Shown: piece after piece, positions 38,567-50,500 of the stretch | Numbering within the stretch: position 1 is the stretch's first letter | Layout of the letters: the number at the start of each line of letters is the position of its first letter | NCBI GenBank assembly: GCA_036172665.1 | Contig: CM069872.1 | Location: 56,530,101-56,594,100 of the forward strand | DNA from: Prosopocoilus inquinatus | Lineage: Eukaryota > Arthropoda > Insecta > Coleoptera > Lucanidae | Direction: 5' to 3' | Length of the DNA: 64,000 bases | Position numbers and translations under genes: made by a program | The notes under the pieces: generated by a model | What the model was told of the DNA's origin: nothing | Seen by the model: the letters and a program-made list of their open reading frames with translations, nothing else | Databases searched by the model: none

Positions 38567-41500
38567 GTGAGTTATTATTCGAGTGCGATTCGCACACGAT
38601 GACTCACGCGTGTTTGTTTCGAAGGCCGTGGAGCGAGGGGGGTAAGATCAGCATAATCCTGGTCAACACCATTGCTTTGGTCCACCAGCACACCAAGTAC
38701 CTGGAGAGGCACACGAGTTTTAAAGTCGGCTCGTATTCGGGGGATCAGAACGTGGACTTTTGGAATCACGAAACGTGGGAGCACGAGTGCAGCGAGCACA
38801 ACGTCTTAATAATGACGTGCCAGATACTAACGGATGCTGTGGAAAAGTCTTTTATAAGTACGGCTCCAGCTCGATCCTTGGAGGGGGTAGAAATTTTATT
38901 TTATATTTTTAATTGTAATGTTGCAGGTTTGGAAAGAGTGAACTTGCTTGTCTTCGACGAGTGCCACAGGGGTGTGAATGATCACGCCATGCGGCAGTTA
39001 ATGAAGAGCTTTCAGTATGTGAGGGAACAGCCGAGGGTTTTGGGACTTACCGCGACTTTGCTTAACGGAAACTACAAGCCGCATCAAGTCGCCGGGCAAG
39101 TTCAGGTGCTCGAGACGACTTATCACAGTCAAGTTGCTACCGTGGACGAGCTGGATGTTGTCATTGGGTATGTACCAATGTTTACAGGGTACTCTCGATT
39201 CACTTCTCACTCTAAACGTTACTACACTTCGTAAATTTGGTAATATTAGAATTTGTCTTTTTATTTTGTCCCTTCCCCCCTACTGAATAATTTTTTTTTA
39301 TAATAACTAACCTCGAGCAATGGCGTTCTTGTATTTTTGACAACAGATCAATTGAAAGAAAGGGAATCCCTTGATTTTAGGTTAGAAACAGATCAGTAAA
39401 CAAAAGGAAATCCCTTGATTTTAGGTTAGAAACAGTTAAAATAAAAAAGGATGTCTGAAGAAACATTAACTAAACTTGGTAATAGATGGCTCTGCACTCA
39501 GGGTTGCCATGGTAGCCAGATTTTCTTTTGCAGGCAATGTCGCCAACTTGTTGATAAAATGTAGCGCTAATTTATTCTAAAATCCACACAATCAGTTAAT
39601 CTGTGTGTAATAATCGTTAAAAACAGTAATTGAATGGTTTTTAAACTCTAACCGGACAGAATCAAAATCGTCAAAGTACTCACCGTTTTACTGTCAACAG
39701 ATAGCTTCGTCAAGAGTCAACTTCAAGTTAAAAACAGTGTCGTGTCATCTTTGGTTAATCTCGTTCACCTTAATTCACTTTCTGTGTCCATTGGCGCACA
39801 GAAATACGGCTGAAAGGAACAAAAGAAATTCAAAGCGAAGAACAAAAATATACGAAAAATCAGAAGAAAAAAAATAAAAAAAAACTCTTGACTTGGCATA
39901 TCAAATATCCGAACAAATTAAAAAAAAAAAAACTAATGTAAGCTGAAAATAGTCGGAAACAAAAGAGAAATGAAAGAACAGCAACAGAATACAAGGCACG
40001 AATTGAACAGAAAAAAAAAACGAAAACAAAAGAAGATCGACGGCACCGAGCTGAACGAAAAACAACAAATTTCCGGACGAATCAACGATGAAATACATTG
40101 TGTAAAACAAAAGAAGATCATAAGACGGACACAAAACAAATGAAAAAAAATCAGAACAAATTAAAAAAGAAACTAATTGAAGCTCTAAAACAATAAGAAA
40201 CAAAAGAGAAATGAAAGAAACTGCAAAAAAAAACACAAGGCACGAAGTGAACAAAAAAAAAACAAAAACAAAAGAAGATCGACATCGCCAAGCTGTACGA
40301 AAACAACAATTTTCCAATTTTTTGGAAGAATAAAAAAAAATCGTAGAAAATAAAAGCAATCTGTCAATAATACGATTAAAACAAAAACAAAAATGAAATA
40401 AACGACAAAATATATACATTGCGTAAAACAAAAGAAGATTATAACAGATGGACTCAAAACAAATGCGAGAAAGTCGGAACAAATAAAAAAAAAAACTAAT
40501 GGAATCTGTAAAACAATAATATGAAAAAAAAAAAACTGCAACAAGATACAAGGCACGAAGTGAACTAAAAAAAAAACAAAAGATCAACAACGCCGAGCTG
40601 CACGAAAAACAACAATTTTGCAATTTTTCAGACGAGTCAAAAAAAAAATCGTAGAAAATGAAAGCAATCTGTCAGTAATACAATAAAAAAAAACAAAAGA
40701 AATGCACGATAAAATGTATTCATTGCTTAAAACGAAAGATCATAAGTGAGATGGACACAAAACAAATGAAAAAAAAAAAATCAGAACAAATTAAAAAAAA
40801 AACAATGGAAACTGTAGAACAATCAGAAACAAATGAGAAATGAAAGAAACTGCAACAAAACATAAGGCACGAAGTGAACAGAAAAAAAAAGCAAAAACAA
40901 AAGAAGATCGACGACACCAGCTGAACGATAAAACAGCAATTTTGCAATTCGTCAGACGAATAAAAAAAATCGTAGAAAATAAAAACAAACTGTCAATAAA
41001 AAAATGTGATGAAAAAATGAAAACAAAAAAAAAAGAAATGAACGATGAAATATACGTATACATTGCGAAAAACAAAAGAAGATTACAACTGAGACGGAAA
41101 CGAAACAAATGAGGAACAATAAAAGTAGCGTCAATAAAATGCGAAAAATCGATTAAAACAAAAGAGAAATACGTTGTATGGAGCGAAAAAGAAATGAACT
41201 ACAAAAGACGTTGCGTCAATAAAATGCGAATTCGATAAGAAAAACCACTTTAGTACGAAAGCATAAAAAACAGAAGAAGAAAACAAAAGAAAATTGTCGA
41301 CTGAGATGAACAAAAAAAAACAAATGAATCTCCGGGTGAAAAGAAAAAAAAAAACTAGTTGAAAACAAAACAACTGCAAAAAAAGCGTCCTTCTTTTTTG
41401 CAGTTGTCTTTTGTTTTCAACTAGTTTTTTTTTTCTTTTCTTCTCAAGATGTGGAAAATAAATTTTAATAAAAGTAAATAAAAGGGAAATACGAAAGTAT

Positions 41501-44500
41501 AAACTGAATTTAAAAAAAAAAAATACCAAGATGTGAGAAATAAAATTTAATAAAAATGAACCTAGGAGAAATACGGAAGCATAAAAAGAATTAAAAAAAA
41601 AAATGCCACGACATTAAAAGATGAACAAAATGAAAAATGAAATCGACGAAAGTTTTGGCAAATAATATCAAGAGCTGTAATGAGTAAAAAGGAGTCGACA
41701 AATGCGAAAACCAATTCGATTTTAGAAAAAGAAAAAATCGAAAAGCAAAAGAAAATGCGTTCTTATTTTCGTTAAGCAAATAAATAAATAAATAAATGGA
41801 AAAACGGCGATTCTCCAGCCGAAAACTTTTGCAACTGAAGAAATTGACAGGAGACGAAAGAACGAAATAAAAACAACAGAATAACCGTGAATAAAATGCA
41901 AAACATCAATTCCTTACAGCAAAAAAAAGAAAGGAAAACACGAAAAAAAGTGAAATGAACAAGAAACAAAAGAAAACGATACTCGAAGCATTGTCTTCAT
42001 AAAGTAGCGCGGCATGGGCAGCCATTATTGATCGCACTGTATATTTTTTTTCTTTGTATGGGTTCTGCGATTTCAATAATTTTTTGGTCGGTGGTATACT
42101 TTTGTTCTATGGGATTATTGGACAACAAAGAAATAGTCCAAATTAGGCGCCAGGCGCCAAATAATGTGTAAAATAGTAAAATGGCGGAATTTCGATCAAT
42201 CTGGCAACCGTGCTGTACGTCAGGTCATAAATCACGTGGGCTGAAGGAATAAATGAAAACTGTATTTAAAAGAAAAATCTATTGCACGACCCATGACTAA
42301 AAGTACTACCAACTTAAATTGCCCCTACGATTCGCAGTTGTAAATTCCCCTTTTTCTTGATGTTGTTTGCTTCTTCCAGGTACTCCACCAACCCCCAGGA
42401 AATAATAACGAACTACCAGAAGTATAAGTTAACAGAAACCGAAACCACCGTCGTAAACATGTTGTCTAAACTGAAAAGCTTGATCGCGGTGATCCAATTA
42501 GAAAGAGAGGCGAGCCCGAAAAAGCCCAACCTAACACCGATGGGCCAGAAAAACAACTTGTCACTCCTGTGCAACCTAATAGAGGACTTGATCTTCCACA
42601 TAACCGAGCTGGGCACGTTCGGGGGCATCCGGGCCATCATCGCCCACTCCATTCAGGTGGAACGCCTCAAGAAAAACTGCGACGAGAAAAAACTCTACTT
42701 GATTCTGAACAGCGTGCTCACCGAGTTCATGCTGGCGAAGAACATGCTGGAGAAACAGTTGTCGGGCGACGTGAAGACGGACATCTTCCAGCACTCATCC
42801 CCGAAAGTAAACTTGCTCCTGAGGATCATAAAAGACTACAAGCAGAAGAGCACGGAGGAACTCTGCGCCATAATATTCACGCAGAGGAGGTTCACCGCGA
42901 AGGTGCTCTACCACATCATAAGGTGCCTGGCGGAGAACTTCCCCGAGTACTCCTACATCAAATCCAACTTCATGGTGGGGTACAACATGAATCCGTTCAA
43001 CGACACCCGAGAGGCGCTCTACTTTACCAAGGTCAACAAGGACATCATCCAGAAGTTCTACCTCAAAGAGATCAACCTGATCTGCTCTTCGAATATCCTA
43101 GAGGAGGGGATCGACGTCCCCAAGTGTTCGCTGGTGGTGAAATTCGACGCCCCCCTCGATTATCGGGCTTACGTTCAGTCGAAAGGCAGAGCGAGGCACA
43201 AGAACAGCTTGTACTACATCACGGTGGAGCGAGGAGAGAATTATATGAAGTTTCTCGAGAAATATGAAATGTTCAAGTCGATCGAAGATAATCTTACTCA
43301 GGTAAGGGGGCGGCAAAAGAAAATTTAATTTTTTGAAAAAACTTAACTTCCAGTATTTGGTTGGCCAAAATGAACACAGGACCCCTCCAAGTGATCGAGA
43401 GCTGGAGAAACTCTATAATGAGTACGAAATACCTCCGTACTACGTCGATGGCCCCGGCTCAGCTCAAGTCAACCTGGTGTCAGCGTGTGCCCTCTTAAAT
43501 CAATACTGTTCTTCTCTACCCTCCGATAACTACACTTCGTACGCCCCCAGCTGGTATTTGGAGAAGAGGGAGGGCTTCCACGAGCACCACATAAGAGTGG
43601 TGATAGACTTACCGACCGTTTGCCCCTTCATAGACTCGATCGAGGTAAAAACCCTTTCGTCCCCCCAAATTATTCTAAAGGGAATCCAATCCAAAATGAT
43701 TTCCAATTTTCAAGTTTCGCGCGCTTTTAATCGGAAGCGGAAGGTTTAAAGCGTTTTCCGATAGATGGCGCGCTCTCAGAATGGGCAAGGAAACGTTTCT
43801 TCAAGGCCACGAATCAATTAACTAAATCAACTTCCGTTTACGTTAGCCTAACATTCGCGTTCGCAGCTTGTGTATTTTTCAATTCAAACTTCGCGCGCTT
43901 TTAATCGGGAGCGGAAGGTTTAAGGCGTTTTCCAATAGATGGCGCGCTCTCAGAATGGGCAAGGAAATGTTTCTTCAAGGCCACGAATCAATTAACTAAA
44001 TCAACTTCCGTTTACGTTAGGCTAACATTCGCCTTCGCAGCTTGTCTATTTTTCAATTCAAACTTCGCGCGCTTTTAATCGGGAGCGGAAGGTTTAAGGC
44101 GTTTTCCAATAGATGGCGCGCTCTCAGAATGGGCAAGGAAATGTTTCTTCAAGGCCACGAATCAATTAACTAAATCAACTTCCGTTTACGTTAGGCTAAC
44201 ATTCGCCTTCGCAGCTTGTCTATTTTTCAATTCAAACTTGGCGCGCTTTTAATCGGGAGCGGAAGGTTTAAGGCGTTTTCCAATAGATGGCGCGCTCTCA
44301 GAATGGGCAAGGAAATGTTTCTTCAAGGCCACGAATCAATTAACTAAATCAACTTCCGTTTACGTTAGGCTAACATTCGCGTTCGCAGCTTGTGTATTTT
44401 TCAATTCAAACTTCGCGCGCTTTTAATCGGGAGCGGAAGGTTTAAGGCGTTTTCCAATAGATGGCGCTCTAAAAATGAGCAAGGAGAAGTTTGTTCAAGG

Positions 44501-47500
44501 TCACGAGACAATTAACTAAATCAACTTCCTTTTACGTTAGGCTAGTTTTCAATTCAAGTTTCGCGCGCTTTTAATCGGAAGCGGAAGGTTTAAGGCGTTT
44601 TCCAACAGATGGCGCTCTAAAAATGAGGAAGGAGAAGTTTTTTCAAGGTCACGAATCAATTAACTAAATCGACTTCCGTTCACGTTGGCATTCGCACTCT
44701 CAGCTTGTCTATTTTCGAATTCAAGTTTCGCGCGCTTTTAATCGGAACTGGAAAGTTTAAGGCGTTTTACAATAGATGGCGCTCTCAACTTGAGCAAGGA
44801 GAAGTTTATTCAAGGTCACGAATCAATTAATTAAATCTACTGACATTCGCGTTCGCAGCTTGTCTATTTTTCAATTCAAGTTTCGCGCGCTTTTAATCGG
44901 AAGCGGAAGGTTTAAGGCGTTTTCCAATAGATGACGCTCTCAAAATGAGCAAGGAGAAGTTTGTTCAAGGTCACGAATCAATTAATTAAATCTACTGCCT
45001 TTTACGCATTAGCATTCGCACTCTCAGGTTGTCTATTTTTCAATTCAAATTTCGCGCGCTTTTAATCGGAAGCGGAAGGTTCACAGCGTTTGCCAATAGA
45101 TGGCGCTCTCGAAATGAACGGATTCAATTTCCGTTGGCGTTCCGATTCACTCAATATTCAAAATGGAATAACATTTCTAATATCGCGTTTCCGTTGAAAG
45201 AAAATCTTTTCCGCGATTTCCAATAGATGGCGCTCTCTTATCTCATATTTTATTTTAGTTTATGGAACGCGTTGAATAACCAGAAGGCATTTGTTCCAAC
45301 GTCACGATTCAATCAGGTGAATCCGTTTATTACGCTAGCGTTTAGCACATAAAATTTCATTTGTTTTTCAATACATAGATGGCGCTCGCTCACTTTCACG
45401 TTCTTGTGCGTATTCAGTAGTAAGGAGGAATTCGTTTGGTTGGAATTTTTTTGGCTACGATCCGCGCGTTTTTTTTTTATTTGAAAAAAAGAAAATAGGT
45501 TTTCTTAGTTTTCCAAGTAGATGGCGTTCGCTCACTTTCACGTTTTTCGGCGAACAAGGGAACAATTGTTGTTCAAGGTCACGATTCAGTCTGCGTTGTT
45601 TTTTTTTTAAATCCGCGCGGTTTTTTCTTGTTGAAAAAAAAAATTCCCCCGCTTTCTAATAGATGGCGCTCTCAGTTTTTTTTTGTATTTACAAGGAGCA
45701 CTATCGATCGCTTCTTATTTTCAGTTTCAATGGATCATGGCCAGCTGAATTGGTATGTTATCCACGGCCAGTCCAAATAGCATTAAAAAACGTTTTTGGA
45801 AAAAGTGAAAAGCGTGTGTCAAGTGGCGCCCTCAAGTTCAAAACTCTAGTGTCAAAAATACCATTTTGTCATTTTGAAATGTTTGGTTATGAGTAATGTC
45901 AGTAATTTAAGTTGTCAAAATAAGCGTCGTAACCATGGTAACACCTAATTAACGAGTATGAGAGGGCGCTAGTTGACGTGACACGATTCATGGCTTGCTT
46001 TACTGGAACGCGTTTTAGGCGAACTGGACGGGCCGTATATGACATGTCAATTCAGCTGGTCGTGCGATGGATATTTGCATCTACCGATTCGTCCGGCAGA
46101 TGGCGCTCCTTCTTTACGTTTTTATGAAATAAAACCACTTGAAAATGAAATGAAAATCTCGTGGCGATTAACTTTCTCTGGTTTCAATTAGAGAACTCGT
46201 TTTACACTTTTCCGGTTGAAAAGAAAATGTTTCCCGCCTTTCCCGACAGATGGCGTTCTTATGACTACTCATACAAGAAAAAAAAAGATGACTTTTACGT
46301 TTCATTTTAACTGATGTGACCGTTTCTAGGGTGCATATAGATCGGATAGAAATTATGCTAAAAAATATTGGCGCGGCCGGCGGCGTCCCGTAGATGGCGC
46401 TTCTTTCCGTTTGTTGTACATTTGTTGTAGCGAAGGTACTTAAGGATCAAACAAGGTTTTCCGCCCACGATGACGCTCTAAACGTTTTTTTTTTTAATTT
46501 TATTTTTTATTTAACGCGCGCTGGTCGCAAAGTAAATTGGAATGAAAAAGAAAATCATGTTTCATAATAACGGCCCGTATTCTCATTTCATGATTAAAGT
46601 CGTCTTTAACTAAGGCCGTGATTAAAATAAACCTAAACGACAGAGCTTTATGTGAATTTCATGAGTAAGAGAGTGACAGAGAATTTAATCACGGCGTTGC
46701 TAAATTAAAGACGAGATGAGAATGCAGGCCAGTGATTAATTAGTCACAATCATCACCCAGGGTCGTTACATGAAAACAAAGAAAGATGCGAAGCGGGCGG
46801 CCGCCTTACAAGCCTGCATCCTCCTCCACCAGCTCGGAGAATTCGACGACAACTTGAAGCCGGCAAGGCGCTGCGAGGCGAGCGAAGACTACGACTACCT
46901 ATTCGCCCACTGGCCGACAGAGAAAGAGCCAGACGCAGGCAACAACAAAAAAAGAAGGCTGCACTCAGTGCATGTAAGTGCCACTCCCCTTCCTCTGCCT
47001 CCCCTAATTGCCTCGGTAAATCACGACGATGAAAACTGTCATCGTAAGTCAACAGCGAAGCTTGCGCCGTGGCTGAGGTACATTTCAAGTTTCGCCGTTC
47101 GCATGTGCAAACCTTGAAATGTACCTCGGCCATGACCGCGGCGTGTTTAAAAAAAATTAATCACGCCGTAATTATAACTACTACAAACAAGGAATGCTTT
47201 GTGAAGTTAAATAATTATTAAGAAATATTTCAAAATCGATTTCCAGGTTCCGACTGTAACCCGGGGGTGTTTCACGCCCGAGCGAGAGGTCCACCTCCAC
47301 CTGATCAACCTAATCCCGAAATTCGAGCGCGATAAGCTAACAGACGGTTGGGCCTTCATGAGCGACCTGTACACGTCTCTGCTTTGTTTCGGGATTATAA
47401 CCCAGAACAAGCTTCCGGATTTGTGCGAGTTTCCGGTTTACGTGAGCGCGGGCGAGATCTCGGTCAGCATCGAAACGAACGTCTCCGCCGTCATCCTGAG

Positions 47501-50500
47501 CTCGGAGGAGTACAGGCTGATCCAGAAGTTTAATCACCTGGTGTACAACGACATCCTGGGGATTCTGAAGGAGTACCTGGTGTTTAACAATTTCGACGAT
47601 GAGGGCACGCCGGGGTTGCTGTTGGTGCCGGTGCAGAAAGACGAGAAACTCATCGACTTCGGTGTTATTAGTGAGAACGGGGGTTTGATTAATAAGTGCC
47701 TTGAACCCACCTCTGAGGAGAAGATGAGGATTCGGGTTAGCGCCGAGGAGTATTTGGCGAAGATCGTGACGCCCTGGTATCGTCAAGACGAAGCGGTGAG
47801 TGAATTTATTTACATAAGAAAACCTTTTTTTTTATTTAGTTTTTTTTTTTCAAAATGCTGTCCAAATAATTAGCTTCTGTGTAAAAAAATGTATGTAAAT
47901 TAGTTAAATGCGTGAAAAATGGGAAGAAAGTGCCAAAATTTGCAATAAATTGGACTGTGTCATTCGCGTTCTAGCGAATCTTGAAACACACCTTGGCCTA
48001 GAGTTGCCAGATTTTCAGCACGCAATGTCGCCAAGTTGTTGAGTTAAAACCACGGCCAGCTGAATTAATACATCATATAGGGTCAGTCCAAAGAGCATTA
48101 AAAAATGTTTTTGGAAAAAATGAAAAGCAGTTGTCAAGTGGCGCCCTCAAATTCTAAACTCTAGTGTCAAAATTACCGTCATTTTGAAATTTTTTGTTAT
48201 GAGAAATGTCTATTCATCTTAATACTTACGTTATCAAAGTATGAGAGCAAACGGGAACAAAATACGAGGTGTGAAGTGAACAAAAGAGAAAAAGAAAGAG
48301 ACCATGAATGAGAACAAATGAATGAACAATGAACAAAAGAAGAAAAAGAAAGGGAGCATGAAGTGAACAAAAGAAGAAGAAAAAAAGAGGGCATGAAGTG
48401 AACAAAAGAAGAAAAAGAAAGAGAGCATGAATGAGAACAAATGAATGAACAATGAACAAAAGAAGAAAAAGAAAGGGAGCATGAAGTGAACAAAAGAAGA
48501 AAAAGAAAGAGAGCATGAATGAGAACAAATGAATGAACAATGAACAAAAGAAGAAAAAGAAAGGGAGCATGAAGTGAACAAAAGAAGAAGAAAAAGAGAG
48601 GGCATGAAGTGAACAAAAGAAGAAAAAGAAAGAGAGCATGAATGAGAACAAATGAATGAACAATGAACAAAAGAAGAAAAAGAAAGGGAGCATGAAGTGA
48701 ACAAAAGAAGAAGAAAAAAAGAGGGCATGAAGTGAACAAAAGAAGAAAAAGAAAGAGAGCATGAATGAGAACAAATGAATGAACAATGAACAAAAGAAGA
48801 AAAAGAAAGGGAGCATGAAGTGAACAAAAGAAGAAAAAGAAAGAGAGCATGAATGAGAACAAATGAATGAACAATGAACAAAATAAGAAAAAGAAAGGGA
48901 GCATGAAGTGAACAAAAGAAGAAGAAAAAGAGAGGGCATGAAGTGAACAAAAGAAGAAAAAGAAAGAGAGCATGAATGAGAACAAATGAATGAACAATGA
49001 ACAAAAGAAGAAAAAGAAAGGGAGCATGAAGTGAACAAAAGAAGAAGAAAAAGAGAGGGCATGAAGTGAACAAAAGAAGAAGAAAAAGAGAGGGCATGAA
49101 GTGAACAAAAGAAGAAGAAAAAGAGAGGGCATGAAGTGAACAAAAGAAGAAAAAGAAAGAGAGCATGAATGAGAACAAATGAATGAACAATGAACAAAAG
49201 AAGAAAAAGAAAGGGAGCATGAAGTGAACAAAAGAAGAAGAAAAAAAGAGGGCATGAAGTGAACAAAAGAAGAAAAAGAAAGAGCATGAAGTGAACCAAA
49301 AAAGAAAAAAAAGAGAGCATGATGTGAACAAACGAAAAAAAGAGTGCACGAAATGAACAAGAGGAAAACAAAAAAAAAGATCGACGAAATACAGTGCGCA
49401 AAACAAAAGAAAATCACGACTGAGATGGACGCAAATAAAATAAATAACAAAAAAAAATCTATAAAAGAATCAATTCGATAAGAAAAGTAAAAGAAAAAAT
49501 ATATTATAGTACGATGGCGTAAAGAACAGAAAAGAAAAGAAAATGACCACTAAAATGAAAAAAAAAAAAAAACAAATGAACTTCCGGGCGAAAAATAAAA
49601 AGAGACTAGCGAAAAACAAAAGACAACTGTAAAAAGAGCGTCCATGACACTTAGGTGATAAAAAAAAATGGAAAACATCGACTGAGGCCGTTTTGCAGAT
49701 AAAAACAAAGTCGTAGGAAACAAAAGAGTACTACTTTAAAAAGCAATCAATAAATTGTCAAAAACCGATTCGATTAAAAAGAAGAAAAATACGAAAAATA
49801 GAAGAAGAAAAACAAAAGAATAGATAGATAAAATAACAATAAACGAAAAGACGGCGATTTTCCGGCCGAAAACTTAAAGAAGCCGCTATCAAATAAAAAG
49901 ACAAAATAAAACAAACGAACTGTTATAAACCGAAGGTGGAGGAGCTTGTGCTTTGGCTGGCTGAGGTACGTTTCAAGATTCGTATGCGAACAGCGAATCT
50001 TGAAATTAGCCGATGTCGTGGCCGAAGCACATTTCAAGATTCGCATGCGAATACGGAATCATGAAACGTACCTCAGCCACGACATACATTTGAATAAAAG
50101 AAAAAAAATGGGAAATGTCAAAAGAAAAGTTAAGTTTTTCTCAAGGTAAGTAGAGCTGCATTGCGTGTGATAAATAGATTAAAACTCAACTCTGTTTACT
50201 TCACTGCGACGGATAGAAGCTTCGTGTGACGTCACGAGTTACGTTTCAAGATTCGTATACGAATATCGAATCTTGAAATTAGCCGATGTCGTGGCTGAAG
50301 CACATTTCAAGATTCCCATGCGAATACGGAATCATGAAACGTACCTCAGCCACGACATACATTTAAATAAAAAAAAATGAAAAATGACAAAAGAAAAATT
50401 ACATTTTTCTCAAGGTTGGTAGAGCTGGATTGTGTATGATAAAAGTCTGTTTACTTTACTCTGACGAATAGAAGTTTCGTGTGTCGTCACGAGTTACTTT

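Larger units (their letters stand above)
39168..42379 (+). other. Dcr-2: Dicer-2 intron 3, A-rich repeat
   Basis: 3.2 kb, 'gtatgt'...'ttccag'. About 39830-42000 is A-rich on the + strand, built of diverged ~330-bp units with 'aaaacaaaagaagatcgac', 'gaacaaattaaaaa' and 'gcacgaagtgaac' phrases. The minus-strand Phe/Leu/Cys-rich frames of up to 240 residues are an effect of this composition. The palindrome at 41338-41440 lies inside. Confidence 0.85.
43645..46760 (+). other. Dcr-2: Dicer-2 intron 5, repeat-filled
   Basis: 3.1 kb, 'gtaaaa'...'acccag'. It contains the 174-bp tandem array, the inverted-repeat element at 45739-46062 and a MITE at 46572-46730, and essentially no unique sequence beyond them. 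Confidence 0.8.

Noticed and set aside
39901..41529. Minus-strand frames of 60-240 codons rich in Phe, Cys and Leu, membrane-protein-like
   Set aside because: They follow the T-rich complement of an A-rich repetitive element. Several frames of the same region give similar composition and there are no family motifs.
48197..49450. Three overlapping minus-strand open frames of 390-417 codons
   Set aside because: They are the three frames of one polypurine tandem array; the peptide repeats with the DNA modules, is only Phe/Leu/Ser/Cys/His, and lies inside a Dicer-2 intron on the other strand.
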